Origin: JAEWSN01 sp942493335
GTDB lineage: Bacteria; Bacillota; Clostridia; DSM-8532
Assembly: GCA_942493335.1 (NCBI GenBank)
Contig: OW818693.1
Span: 4,464,001-4,528,000, forward strand
DNA: 64,000 nt
Direction: 5' to 3'
The notes under the pieces were generated by a model. That model saw only the letters and a list, made by a program, of their open reading frames with translations. It was not told where the DNA came from and did no database searches. Both the position numbers and the translations under genes were made by a program. This document shows positions 25,029 to 34,207 of this stretch, one piece after another. How positions within the stretch are numbered: the stretch's first letter is position 1; every line of letters begins with the position of its first letter.

Positions 25029-28000
25029 ATGGGCTTGTCCACAGAACTGCTGAGGGGATATGACCGGGTCCGCGATGTGACCCAGGCGATCCGGCATGGG
25101 GAGGATCCGCTCATTTCCGGGCTCTCCGACACACAGCAGCGCCATTTCTGTCATGTCCTGCTGCATGAGACCGGCCGCAAGGGCATTTATGTCGCATGGA
25201 ATGAAATGCAGGCCCGCAAGGCGTTGGAGGATTTCCAGCATTTCATGCCGGAAGGCGTGGTGTTTCTGCCAAACCGCGAGGTGATGCTGTATGATGTGTC
25301 CGCGCGCAGTTTTGAACAGACGCATGTCCGCGTGCAGGCGCTCGAACGATTGCTTTCCGATGATTTCCAGCTGCTTGTGACCTCCGCGGAGGCCATCCTT
25401 CACCTGCTAACGCCGCCGGAACGCTTCCGGAGCCTTTCCCTCGTTCTTGAGCCCGGCATGGCCATGCCGATGGAGGAAATGGTGGCACGTCTCGTGGAAC
25501 TGGGATACGAGCGCGAGGAAAAGGTCGAGGGACGCGGTCAGTTCGCCATTCGCGGCGGCATCCTCGATGTGTTTCCGATTGGTTCGGAGCTTCCCTGCCG
25601 GGTGGAATTCTTCGATGTGGAAATCGATTCCATGCGCTATTTCTCTCCCGAGTCCCAGCGATCGGTCGAACGCGCCCAACGGCTTTCCATCCATCCGGCG
25701 CGGGAAATCCTGTATCGGAAGGATGAGGTCCCCTCCATCACGGAACGGCTCCGGGCGGAACTTGAACGAACCCTGCCTAAATTGCTGCCGGAAATGCGCG
25801 AAGCGCTTTCCAAGAACATCCGCGGCTATATCGGCAAGCTGGAGGACAGCCATTACTTCACCGGAGCGGATAAATTCATTCCTTACATGCTGCCGGAACC
25901 TTCAACGATTTTCGAGTATGCCGGGAGCGGCCGGATTGTGTTTCTGGAGGATCCGACCCGTACCAACGAACGCATGGAGAACGAACGGGAGGATCATTTC
26001 CGCATGTGTGAGACCCTCTCTGAGAAGGGGGTTCTCCTGCCGGGCAGCTTCAACATGCACCATGATGTGGAAACCCTGATGGCTGCGACCCGTGACAGCA
26101 GCCTTGTTTCCTTTCTGCCTTTCGGAGCCGGAGACGAGGGCGGGACGGGGGTTTCAGCGCGTGGAAGGGCAGCTCGGCTGATGCAGGTGAACGGGCTGAC
26201 GCTCGCTCCGTATGCGGGGCATCTGGATCTATTGTTTGATGACATCCGCAAATGGACGGAACGGGAGATGCGCACGGTCGTCCTCGCATCGTCCGAGGAT
26301 CGTGCAAAGCGTCTGACGGAAGAACTCGCCAGTGCGGGAATCGAGGTCTCCCTCAGAACGGACGCCCTTTGGGCCGATTCGGAAATCGGGCTGGTTTCCA
26401 TGTTTGACACCGGATCCACCCGCCACGGGCAGGATCCGTTTGCCGGCAAGTCCGTCCTGGTTGCGATCGGCGCGCTTCAGAACGGTTTCCAGTACCAGGA
26501 CATCAAACTTTCCGTCGTTTGCGAGAGCGACATCGAAGCGGGACGCGCCCGCAAGGGGAAGGTCCGGAAGGGGTTGCAGGGCCAGAAGATTTCCGCCTTC
26601 ACCGATCTGAAGCCGGGTGACTTCGTCGTGCACCAGACCCATGGCATCGGTTGCTACACCGGTATGGAGCAGTTGACGGTGGAGGGTGTCCGCCGCGACT
26701 ATCTAAAAATCGAATACAAGGACAACGGCTCCCTTTTCATTCCGACGACCAGCATGGATCTCATCCAGAAGTTCATCGGTTCCGAAGGACGCGAACCGAA
26801 GATGAACAAACTCGGCGGGCAGGAATGGACGAAGACGAAGGCCCGTGTCCGGGAATCCCTGAAGGAGCTTGCCGGGTCGCTCATCCGAATCCAGGCGGAA
26901 CGGCAGGCGAAACAAGGCTGGGCGTTTTCCCCGGATACGTCCTGGCAGCAGCAGTTCGAGGACATGTTCCCGTTCGAGGAGACGCCGGACCAGCTCAAGT
27001 GCATCGCGGAAATCAAGAAGGACATGGAGGCCCCCACCGTCATGGATCGCCTGCTCTGTGGCGATGTCGGGTACGGGAAGACAGAAGTGGCCCTGCGTGC
27101 GGTGTTCAAGGCCGTCATGGACGGAAAGCAGGTCGCTTTCCTTGTTCCGACCACCGTACTGGCTTCCCAGCATTACGAGAATTTCCGCAAGCGGTTTTCC
27201 GGCTTCCCGGTGAAGGTGGAAATGCTCAGCCGTTTCAAGACGGACTCCGAACACCGGCAGGTTGTGCGGGATCTGCGCAGCGGACGGGCGGATGTGCTTG
27301 TCGGCACCCACATGATGCTCTCCGAATCCGTACAGTTCAAGGACCTCGGCCTGCTGGTCATCGACGAGGAACAGCGTTTCGGTGTGGAACACAAGGAAGC
27401 CATCAAGCAGCGGTATCCGAATGTGGACCTGCTGACCTTGTCCGCCACGCCGATTCCACGCACGCTCAACATGTCGCTGTCCGGCATCCGGGAAATCAGC
27501 ACCATCGAGGATCCGCCGCTGGAGCGCTATCCCGTGCAGACCTATGTGCTTGAATACCGGGACGACATCATCCGGGATGCCGTCGCGCGGGAGATGGCGC
27601 GGGGCGGACAGGTGTTCTACCTGTTCAACCGGGTGCGTGGCATCCAGGCCCGTGTCCATGCCATCCAAGCCCTTGCGCCGGAAGCAAGGGTGGGCTATGC
27701 GCACGGACAGATGGGTGAGCGGGAGCTGGAGCGTGTCATCGCAGCCTTCCAGGAGAAGGAGATGGATGTTCTTGTCTGCACCACCATCATCGAATCCGGC
27801 ATCGACATGCCGAACGTGAACACGATTCTTGTCGAGGATTCGGACAGACTGGGGCTTGCGCAGCTATATCAGCTCCGCGGGCGTGTGGGCCGCTCGAACC
27901 GTCTCGCCTATGCCTATCTCACCTACAAGCAGGACAAGGTGCTCAACGAGATCGCGGAAAAGCGATTGAAGGCGATCCGGGAATTCACGGAATTCGGGTC

Positions 28001-28616
28001 CGGTTTCAAGATCGCCATGCGCGACCTGCAGATCCGTGGCGCCGGGAATCTGCTCGGCGCCGAACAGCACGGACATCTGGAAACGGTCGGTTACGACATG
28101 TACCTGCGACTTCTGGAAGAAGCTGTTTCCGAGCTGCAGGGACACGAGCCCGTGCACCGGGTCACGGATGTCACTGTGGAATTCCCTGCCAGCGCGATTC
28201 TTGACAGCAGGTACATCCCGGATGAGGATCAGCGCATCGACATGTACAAGACGATTGCCGTCATTCAAGCGGAGTCGGATCTGTCCGATGTCCGGGACGA
28301 GCTCATCGACCGTTACGGCGAAATTCCGGTGGAAACGCTGCGGCTGCTCGACATCGCCTTCATCCGGAATTTGGCGGCGTCCTGCGGACTTGCCACCGTG
28401 AAGGACAGGGGAGAACTGGTGGAAATGACCTTTGCGGAAGGATTCTCGCTTCCGCTGGACCGCATCGGGGAGCTGATGGGCCAGTGGAAGGGGAGACTGA
28501 TGTTCTCAGCCGGCCGGCATCCCTACCTGTCCCTTCGTGTGCGGGATGAAGCGGTGGATGGGAAACTGGCCAATATTAAGATTCTATTACAAGGGCTCCA
28601 GAAATTGAAGTCCTGA
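25029..28616 (+). CDS. mfd: Transcription-repair coupling factor Mfd
   Basis: Mfd removes RNA polymerase stalled at DNA lesions and recruits UvrA. The 1195-residue protein has the UvrB-like N-terminal module, the RNA polymerase interaction domain (FVVHQTHGIGCYTGMEQLTV, about residue 530), the RecG-like motor with CGDVGYGKTEVALRA and VIDEEQRFGVEHKE, the TRG stretch IQIRGAGNLLGAEQHGH-like (reads LQIRGAGNLLGAEQ) and the C-terminal UvrA-masking domain. The ATG at 25029 is seven bases after GGAGG; the frame is open back to 24792, but the extra residues do not resemble Mfd. Confidence 0.97.
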   Translation: MGLSTELLRGYDRVRDVTQAIRHGEDPLISGLSDTQQRHFCHVLLHETGRKGIYVAWNEMQARKALEDFQHFMPEGVVFLPNREVMLYDVSARSFEQTHVRVQALERLLSDDFQLLVTSAEAILHLLTPPERFRSLSLVLEPGMAMPMEEMVARLVELGYEREEKVEGRGQFAIRGGILDVFPIGSELPCRVEFFDVEIDSMRYFSPESQRSVERAQRLSIHPAREILYRKDEVPSITERLRAELERTLPKLLPEMREALSKNIRGYIGKLEDSHYFTGADKFIPYMLPEPSTIFEYAGSGRIVFLEDPTRTNERMENEREDHFRMCETLSEKGVLLPGSFNMHHDVETLMAATRDSSLVSFLPFGAGDEGGTGVSARGRAARLMQVNGLTLAPYAGHLDLLFDDIRKWTEREMRTVVLASSEDRAKRLTEELASAGIEVSLRTDALWADSEIGLVSMFDTGSTRHGQDPFAGKSVLVAIGALQNGFQYQDIKLSVVCESDIEAGRARKGKVRKGLQGQKISAFTDLKPGDFVVHQTHGIGCYTGMEQLTVEGVRRDYLKIEYKDNGSLFIPTTSMDLIQKFIGSEGREPKMNKLGGQEWTKTKARVRESLKELAGSLIRIQAERQAKQGWAFSPDTSWQQQFEDMFPFEETPDQLKCIAEIKKDMEAPTVMDRLLCGDVGYGKTEVALRAVFKAVMDGKQVAFLVPTTVLASQHYENFRKRFSGFPVKVEMLSRFKTDSEHRQVVRDLRSGRADVLVGTHMMLSESVQFKDLGLLVIDEEQRFGVEHKEAIKQRYPNVDLLTLSATPIPRTLNMSLSGIREISTIEDPPLERYPVQTYVLEYRDDIIRDAVAREMARGGQVFYLFNRVRGIQARVHAIQALAPEARVGYAHGQMGERELERVIAAFQEKEMDVLVCTTIIESGIDMPNVNTILVEDSDRLGLAQLYQLRGRVGRSNRLAYAYLTYKQDKVLNEIAEKRLKAIREFTEFGSGFKIAMRDLQIRGAGNLLGAEQHGHLETVGYDMYLRLLEEAVSELQGHEPVHRVTDVTVEFPASAILDSRYIPDEDQRIDMYKTIAVIQAESDLSDVRDELIDRYGEIPVETLRLLDIAFIRNLAASCGLATVKDRGELVEMTFAEGFSLPLDRIGELMGQWKGRLMFSAGRHPYLSLRVRDEAVDGKLANIKILLQGLQKLKS

Positions 28617-28634
28617 GCGGGTTTGCATTATAAT
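28605..28634 (+). promoter_or_regulatory. Promoter of the foldase gene
   Basis: TTGAAG at 28605-28610, inside the end of mfd, and TATAAT at 28629-28634 with an 18-base spacer. The transcript would begin near 28641, about 155 bases before the ATG. Confidence 0.7.
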
Positions 28635-28677
28635 GTTCCTTATCCGGGCCGTACGGGGAACAGTTGCCGGTCTTGTC

Positions 28678-28744
28678 CCATCGCAGTCCGAACCAGCATG
28701 GATGACGCATGCGGAATCATCCTGTATCCATGCATCTGCGATGG
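28678..28744 (+). promoter_or_regulatory. Long hairpin in the foldase mRNA leader
   Basis: CCATCGCAG (28678-28686) pairs perfectly with CTGCGATGG (28736-28744). Inside it, GCATGGAT (28696-28703) pairs perfectly with ATCCATGC (28726-28733). No T run follows, so this is a structured leader rather than a terminator. It matches no riboswitch class I recognise. Confidence 0.65.
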
Positions 28745-28796
28745 AAGACACCGAAGAGTTGCCTCGGAACGGCCCTATTTAAAGGTGGTTGAAGCG

Positions 28797-29963
28797 ATGA
28801 GCACCAAGAACGTAAAAGGACGGGACGCCCGACGCACATCAAGGCGCGAGGCGCGGCTCGAAGAAAAGATGGAATTGAACGGGATCAAAAAGGAACCGCT
28901 TCTTTCGCCCATGGCCCGCAGAATCATCCTGATTGTCCTTGCCGCACTGGTGGTCCTGATTGGTGGAGCCTGGTTCTATACGGACAGCCAGAGCTATGTC
29001 GCCAAGGTGGATGGCCGTCGCATCGGAAACGCCGAGTACAACTACTTCCTGAGAATGCAGCAAAGCATCGTGGAATCGAAGGAAGGCCTTGACGCCAAAA
29101 CCGAAGAGGAACGGAAAGCCTTCTGGGCACAAGATTCTGTCGACGGTGAGAACCCCATTCAGAGCGCGAAGAAAAATGCGTTGGACAACGCCCGCGAATA
29201 TGCCATACAACTGCAAAAGGCGAAAGACCTGGGTCTTTCGGTAGACGACTCGATCCGGGCATATGCCACCTCCTATATCGACAGCATCAAGCAGAGCCAG
29301 GGACAGGAGACGTTTGTCACCAACCTGACCAGCATGGGCCTTACAGAGGATCTGTATGCCAAGATTCTTCAGAACTACAAACTGATCGAAACCTTCAAGA
29401 CCCGGTATCTGGCTGACAACTACAAACCTGCCGCGATCGCTGATGACACGGTCAAGGCTACCTATGACAAGGATCCGAACCAGTATGACACAGTCAAGGC
29501 ACGCATCATCTACATCAAGAAATCCAAGGATGACGGCACCACGCTGGATGACGCAGCCTTGAAGGTCCAGAAGCAGAAGGCCGAGGATGTTCTCGCTAAA
29601 ATCAAGGCTGGCGAAGACATGGAGTCGCTTGCGAAGACACAATCCGAAACCACCACGGCGAAGACGGACGGCGGGGCCAATGATCTGTCCTATTCAATGC
29701 AGCCCTATGAACCGGAGCTCATCGACTGGGCTTTCGCCGCGAAGAACAAGGACCTCACCCTTTTGGATACAAGCTACGGATTCTTTGTCATTCGCGTGGA
29801 AGGCCGTACCGGCCTGACGGAAGCCAAAGACAAGATCAAGGCCACCCTGGAGGATACGGCAAAGGCGGACTATTACAATGCCGCCATCGACAGCTGGATG
29901 AAGGATGCGAAATACAATGTGGTCCTTCAGAACAGGGCCTTCGACAAATTTACCGTGCAATGA
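28797..29963 (+). CDS. Membrane-anchored parvulin-type peptidyl-prolyl isomerase (PrsA/SurA-like foldase)
   Basis: A 388-residue exported foldase. A basic cytoplasmic start is followed by one membrane segment (about residues 41-62), then a SurA-N-like helical region and a PpiC rotamase domain near 240-350 (ARIIYIKKSKDDG, KIKAGEDMESLAKTQSE, GGANDLSYS, SYGFFVIRVEGRT). No lipobox cysteine is seen, so it is anchored by the helix and not by lipid. The ATG at 28797 follows AAAGGTGG at 28781-28788. It follows mfd, as in many Bacillota, but has its own promoter and structured leader. The likely role is folding of secreted proteins at the outer membrane face. Confidence 0.9.
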   Translation: MSTKNVKGRDARRTSRREARLEEKMELNGIKKEPLLSPMARRIILIVLAALVVLIGGAWFYTDSQSYVAKVDGRRIGNAEYNYFLRMQQSIVESKEGLDAKTEEERKAFWAQDSVDGENPIQSAKKNALDNAREYAIQLQKAKDLGLSVDDSIRAYATSYIDSIKQSQGQETFVTNLTSMGLTEDLYAKILQNYKLIETFKTRYLADNYKPAAIADDTVKATYDKDPNQYDTVKARIIYIKKSKDDGTTLDDAALKVQKQKAEDVLAKIKAGEDMESLAKTQSETTTAKTDGGANDLSYSMQPYEPELIDWAFAAKNKDLTLLDTSYGFFVIRVEGRTGLTEAKDKIKATLEDTAKADYYNAAIDSWMKDAKYNVVLQNRAFDKFTVQ

Positions 29964-30193
29964 TCCTCGCCATCTTTTGTTTCCGGTTTGCTTCCGGACA
30001 TGTCTGATTCGAACGGTTCGGGAAGGGTGCCACGAAAGCCGGAAGGCTTGCGCGGCACTCTTCTTTGCGCAGGAAAGGTTTGCGCAAAACCCTCCTTAGC
30101 ACAGGAAAGCTCGTTCTGCGTCCTTCATTTGCGCGGAAAGCTTTACGCGGCGTCTTTCTGCGCTCCGGTCTGCGCACCGGAAAGAAGGACAAC

Positions 30194-30221
30194 AAAAAAA
30201 CGCACATTGCTGTACGTTTTT
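30194..30221 (-). terminator. Intrinsic terminator of rpsT
   Basis: On the minus strand AAAAACG pairs with CGTTTTT, with an AC/GT pair inside, ending in seven T residues. It lies 37 bases after the rpsT stop codon. Confidence 0.8.
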
Positions 30222-30257
30222 GTCATGCCCGGTGATCCGGAACGCAGGGATCAAACT

Positions 30258-30518
30258 TCACTTCGCGGCGTTGAAAGCCTTCATGAGCTGAGCCTTTTTC
30301 CTGGAGGCGGCATTTTTGTGGATGAGGTTCTTGGAGGCAGCCTGGTCCACCTTGCGGATGGTTTCCTGGAGCTGTTCCGGTGTGGTGGGATTTGCGGACG
30401 CGATCGCTTCGCGGAAAGTGCGCAGCGTGGTCTTCAATTCGGACTTCTTCACGCGGTTCTGGGAGTGCTTGGCCTTGGTGACCTTCACCCGCTTGATGGC
30501 TGATTTGATGTTTGGCAC
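30258..30518 (-). CDS. rpsT: 30S ribosomal protein S20
   Basis: An 86-residue, lysine-rich, all-helical protein (MPNIKSAIKRVKVTKAKHSQ; NLIHKNAASRKKAQLMKAFN) that binds 16S rRNA early in 30S assembly. The start codon is GTG at 30516-30518, preceded on the minus strand by AGGAGGTGAAG. It is a single-gene unit with its own promoter and terminator, divergent from the amidase gene. Confidence 0.97.
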   Translation of the reverse strand: MPNIKSAIKRVKVTKAKHSQNRVKKSELKTTLRTFREAIASANPTTPEQLQETIRKVDQAASKNLIHKNAASRKKAQLMKAFNAAK

Positions 30519-30554
30519 GTTTCTTCACCTCCTGGTTCGTAGTCAGCACATAGA

Positions 30555-30583
30555 ATAATAGCACAGCCCCCCCTTTTATGCAA
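30555..30583 (-). promoter_or_regulatory. Promoter of rpsT
   Basis: On the minus strand TTGCAT (30578-30583) and TATTAT (30555-30560) are 17 bases apart, with TG one base before the -10. The spacer contains a run of seven G residues. Confidence 0.75.
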
Positions 30584-30674
30584 GCATTTTCAGGAGCCGG
30601 CAACCGACCGCCGGCCGACTCTTCCGAACGGTTTTCTTCACTTCGGCCCGCTTCGCCGGCAGGTTTTCGTCCTG

Positions 30675-30704
30675 TTGGCCATTCGTCCGGGTTTGTCGTA
30701 TAAT
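30675..30704 (+). promoter_or_regulatory. Promoter of the amidase-ligA genes
   Basis: TTGGCC at 30675-30680 and TATAAT at 30699-30704 with 18 bases between. The leader to the amidase ATG is about 150 bases. It contains a modest hairpin (GGGATTCC/GGAACCCC near 30763-30783) and nothing I can identify. Confidence 0.6.
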
Positions 30705-30859
30705 GTTTGCATCGCATGGAACGCCGGGGCCTGCCCCAACCTCCATGGTTGTTGCCATCCACCTGCGGGATTCCAAAGGAACCCCTGCGCATATGCGTGC
30801 GTTTGCGAGTTTTTACAGGGGAATCGAACATCACATTCTCCTCAGAGGTATTGCGGTTC

Positions 30860-31954
30860 ATGATGGGTGCATACGAAAGAGAAAAGGACGGTCGAAGCGT
30901 GGGGAACGAATCTTCCGCCAAAGGACGTGCCCAATCGGGCCGATACAAACTCAAAAATCCCGTTCGGTTCTACGGAAGAATCGGCTTGATGATGACTGCG
31001 GTGCTGGTGTTGTTTTTTTCCATCTGGGGTGCGAACCGGAGTACCCTCGGGTCGGAGACAGACCCGGGTGCGGCCGAGGAATCCGGTGCGATCCCTTCCG
31101 CCGTCCCTCCGGTACCTTCGTCCACCCTGCCGCCGACGCCTGAGGGGCAGCAATGGCGGGATTTCACCGTCGTTCTCGACGCCGGACACGGTGGACGGGA
31201 TCCCGGAGCCCTGTCGCCGAAGGATGAGCGCATTGTTGAAGAGAACATCACCCTGGGGGTGGCGCTGGCCTGCAGGGAGCAGCTTGAAAAGGCGGGATTC
31301 AGGGTCCTCATGACCCGGGAGGATGACACGGCCCTTGCCGACACGGTAGCCGCAGATCTGGCCGCAAGGGCCGAGCTGGCCAACCGCGCGGAGGCAACGC
31401 TGTTCATCAGCATTCATGTCAACAGCATTGATTTGAAGATCGGCGGAGCAGCCGCCGTTTCCGGCATGGATTGCTATTATGCCGAAAAGGACAATCTTTT
31501 CCCGGAATTCACGGACGAACGGTTGGCGATACTGCTTGGGGAAGGCATGACGGCTGCCAACGGCAACAAACTCAATGGGATCATCAAAAAAAGGCTGGCG
31601 GTTGTCCGTTCGACAAAAATGCCCGCCACACTTGTAGAGATCGGATACATCACGAACACGACCGACCAGGAACGATTGACGCGTGAATCCTATCGGGATG
31701 ACACTGCCGAAGGAATTACGGAAGGTGTGATGCGTGCCGCCGCGGAGCTTCCGGCGGAAAAGCGGGACGGGGTCTGGAAAATCCTCATGAATACACAGCC
31801 ATCCGTTGAAACGTCGAATACGACGGGAACAACGGGTGCATCCAATGCAGTGGACGCATCGTTGCCGGTGGGAACTGCGGACACGACGGGAACATCTGGC
31901 ACTTCGAATGCGACGGGCGCGACGGAAACGGCGGAGGTTGAAAATGGCGGATGA
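30860..31954 (+). CDS. Membrane-anchored N-acetylmuramoyl-L-alanine amidase
   Basis: A 364-residue cell-wall hydrolase of the AmiC/CwlD type (amidase_3). A single membrane segment spans about residues 43-60; the Zn-peptidase domain runs from about 98 to 300, with VVLDAGHGGRDPGALS (zinc His), EENITL (zinc Glu), LFISIHVNS (zinc His) and the catalytic Glu in TLVEIGYITN. The last 50 residues are a Thr/Ser/Ala/Gly repeat (TTGTTGAS, TTGTSGTSNATGATE) that may thread through the wall. AGAGGT lies 10 bases before the chosen ATG. Its end overlaps ligA by 11 bases. Confidence 0.88.
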   Translation: MMGAYEREKDGRSVGNESSAKGRAQSGRYKLKNPVRFYGRIGLMMTAVLVLFFSIWGANRSTLGSETDPGAAEESGAIPSAVPPVPSSTLPPTPEGQQWRDFTVVLDAGHGGRDPGALSPKDERIVEENITLGVALACREQLEKAGFRVLMTREDDTALADTVAADLAARAELANRAEATLFISIHVNSIDLKIGGAAAVSGMDCYYAEKDNLFPEFTDERLAILLGEGMTAANGNKLNGIIKKRLAVVRSTKMPATLVEIGYITNTTDQERLTRESYRDDTAEGITEGVMRAAAELPAEKRDGVWKILMNTQPSVETSNTTGTTGASNAVDASLPVGTADTTGTSGTSNATGATETAEVENGG

Positions 31955-34004
31955 ACGGAAACGGCTGCAGGAACTGCAGGCTGAACTGGGTCGGCATTCC
32001 TGGCTGTATCATGTGATGGATGCCCCGGAAATCGATGATCTGGAATATGACAGGCTGATGCGCGAATTGCGGGAGCTTGAAGCCGCCTATCCCGATCTGG
32101 CTTCTCCCGATTCCCCGACCCAGCGCATTGGCGGTCGTCCGTCCGGCGATTTCGGCAAGGTGGAGCATCTCGTCCGGATGGAAAGTCTGAACGACGTATT
32201 CGAGCAGGCTGAGGTCGATGCCTTCGATCAGCGCGTCCGTGGCCAGGTTGGAGAAGAGGTGCGTTATGTGGTGGAACGGAAGGTGGATGGCCTTTCCGTT
32301 TCCCTCGAGTATGAGAAGGGCCTCCTCGTACGCGGTTCCACGCGCGGAGACGGGGACGTCGGCGAGGATGTGACTGCAAATCTCCGTACCATTCCGAGCA
32401 TCCCGCTTCGAATTCCGGTGACCGGATCTGTTGCGGGATCGGACAAGTCCTTTCCAATTCCGGATTTTCTGGAAGTCCGCGGAGAGGTCTTCATGTCCCG
32501 GGACGACTTTCTCTCACTCAACGAGCACCAGGAGACCTATGGCGAAAAGCCCTTTGCAAATCCACGCAATGCGGCAGCCGGTTCGCTTCGGCAGCTGGAT
32601 CCGGGCATCACGGCCAAGCGCCGGCTGGACATCATCGTCTTCAACATCCAGCAGATTCGGGCTGCCGCCGGAGAAGCGGTTCCCGACACCCACAGCGGCT
32701 CCCTGGAGCTGCTTTCTGCCCTCGGATTCAAGACGAGTCCCGGCTGGTGCCTCTGTGCCGATGCCATGGATTCATGGAAAGCCATCTGCGCCATCGGAGA
32801 TGCCCGGGGCGAACTTCCCTATGAAATCGATGGGGCCGTGATGAAGGTGGACCGGTTCAACCAGCGGATCGAACTGGGCTCCACCAGCAAGGCGCCGCGT
32901 TGGGCCATCGCCTACAAATATCCGGCGGAACAGAAAAAAACGCGTCTTCTCGACATTGCCATCCAGGTTGGCCGGACCGGCGTCCTTACGCCGAATGCCG
33001 TCCTCGATCCCGTCCGGATCGCAGGGAGCACCGTCTCGCGTGCGACGCTCCACAACCAGGACTTCATCCGGGAGCGGGATATCCGGATCGGGGACATGAT
33101 TTGGATGCGGAAGGCCGGCGACATCATTCCGGAAATCATCGGTGTCATCCCGGAGGAACGGCCGGAAGGCGCCGTTCCCTATGAGATGCCGGAAACCTGT
33201 CCGGTCTGCGGGGCGCCTGCCTTTCGGGAAGAGGCGGAATCCGCGGTGCGGTGTTCGGGGATCTCCTGTCCGGCCCGTCTGTTCAGAAGCCTGGTGCACT
33301 TCGCCTCACGGGATGCGATGAATATCGAGGGGCTTGGACCCGCCCTGGTGGAGCAATTTCTGGCGCAGGGGCTGGTCCGGGACATTGCCGACCTGTTCGA
33401 GCTGGGGCGCCATCGTGAAAAGCTGGAAGCCATGGAGGGGTTGGGCAGGAAGTCCGTGGACAACCTCCTGGCACAGATCGAAAAGGTCAAGGAAAACGGC
33501 ATCGAACGCCTCCTCTTCGGGCTTGGAATCCGCCATATCGGCCAGAAGGCCGCCAAGGTGCTCGCACAGACCTTCGGCGACGTGGAACGGATCCGGAGCC
33601 TGACCCAGGAGGAAATCAAGGCCTTGCCGGACTTCGGCCCCCGTATGGCGGAGAGCCTTCATGCGTTTCTTCGACAGGAGCAGACCTGTGTCATCCTGGA
33701 CAGGCTCCGCGTCGAAGGGGTGCGCTGGGAGGGGCCGGTTGCCGCGCAGACGGAAGGTCTCCTGCTTTCAGGGAAGACTTTCGTGCTGACCGGAACGCTC
33801 CCGGGTATGGGGAGAAACGAGGCGCAGGCGCTCATTGAAACGGCCGGAGGCAAGGTTGCGGGAAGCGTTTCCAAAAAAACGGATTATGTTGTGGCAGGCG
33901 AGGAAGCGGGGACCAAACTGGAGAAGGCTGGCGCACTTGGGGTCCCGATTCTGGATCTCGCCGGCCTCCTGGATCTGCTCGGAGAATCGTCGGATATGGT
34001 ATAA
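31944..34004 (+). CDS. ligA: NAD-dependent DNA ligase
   Basis: LigA seals nicks in replication and repair using NAD+. The 686-residue protein has the usual domains: the NAD-binding helix region (WLYHVMDAPEIDDLEYDRLM), the adenylation lysine in VERKVDGLSVSLEY, an OB fold, the four-cysteine zinc finger (CPVCGAPAF, then CSGISCPAR), helix-hairpin-helix repeats and a C-terminal BRCT domain (GKTFVLTGTLPGMGRNEAQA). The ATG at 31944 overlaps the amidase stop and follows GGAGG at 31933-31937. Full length for the family. Confidence 0.97.
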   Translation: MADERKRLQELQAELGRHSWLYHVMDAPEIDDLEYDRLMRELRELEAAYPDLASPDSPTQRIGGRPSGDFGKVEHLVRMESLNDVFEQAEVDAFDQRVRGQVGEEVRYVVERKVDGLSVSLEYEKGLLVRGSTRGDGDVGEDVTANLRTIPSIPLRIPVTGSVAGSDKSFPIPDFLEVRGEVFMSRDDFLSLNEHQETYGEKPFANPRNAAAGSLRQLDPGITAKRRLDIIVFNIQQIRAAAGEAVPDTHSGSLELLSALGFKTSPGWCLCADAMDSWKAICAIGDARGELPYEIDGAVMKVDRFNQRIELGSTSKAPRWAIAYKYPAEQKKTRLLDIAIQVGRTGVLTPNAVLDPVRIAGSTVSRATLHNQDFIRERDIRIGDMIWMRKAGDIIPEIIGVIPEERPEGAVPYEMPETCPVCGAPAFREEAESAVRCSGISCPARLFRSLVHFASRDAMNIEGLGPALVEQFLAQGLVRDIADLFELGRHREKLEAMEGLGRKSVDNLLAQIEKVKENGIERLLFGLGIRHIGQKAAKVLAQTFGDVERIRSLTQEEIKALPDFGPRMAESLHAFLRQEQTCVILDRLRVEGVRWEGPVAAQTEGLLLSGKTFVLTGTLPGMGRNEAQALIETAGGKVAGSVSKKTDYVVAGEEAGTKLEKAGALGVPILDLAGLLDLLGESSDMV

Positions 34005-34005
34005 T
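34000..34005 (+). promoter_or_regulatory. Extended -10 element before the HD-GYP gene
   Basis: TATGGTATAAT ends at 34005, overlapping the ligA stop codon; TG stands one base before a perfect -10. The -35 region is weak. Confidence 0.5.
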
Positions 34006-34130
34006 GCTATTGCGATGGCCATGGTTCAAGGCAAGGGCCGGTACTTCCGGCCATTGTCCCGAAGCCCGTTCAGGGCGGGATGCTTGTGATTGACAACGGT
34101 CGGAACCTTGCGTGGCCGGAGAAGGCCGCG

Positions 34131-34166
34131 GGTCCTGCTGCAGGCATCGTCTGCGATGCGCGGACC
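34131..34166 (+). promoter_or_regulatory. Structured leader of the HD-GYP gene
   Basis: GGTCC (34131-34135) and GGACC (34162-34166) enclose GCATCG/CGATGC (34144-34149 and 34154-34159). Other GC-rich stems lie upstream (for example GGCCGG/CCGGCC near 34036-34053). It does not match the c-di-GMP riboswitch consensus as far as I can see. Confidence 0.4.
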
Positions 34167-34207
34167 AAGTGGTGAGGGGGGCGGGGATTCTGCCAGCTGA
34201 AGGTACG

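Noticed and set aside
34006..34207. c-di-GMP riboswitch in the HD-GYP leader
   Set aside because: The leader is structured, but the conserved core bases of either known c-di-GMP class are not seen.
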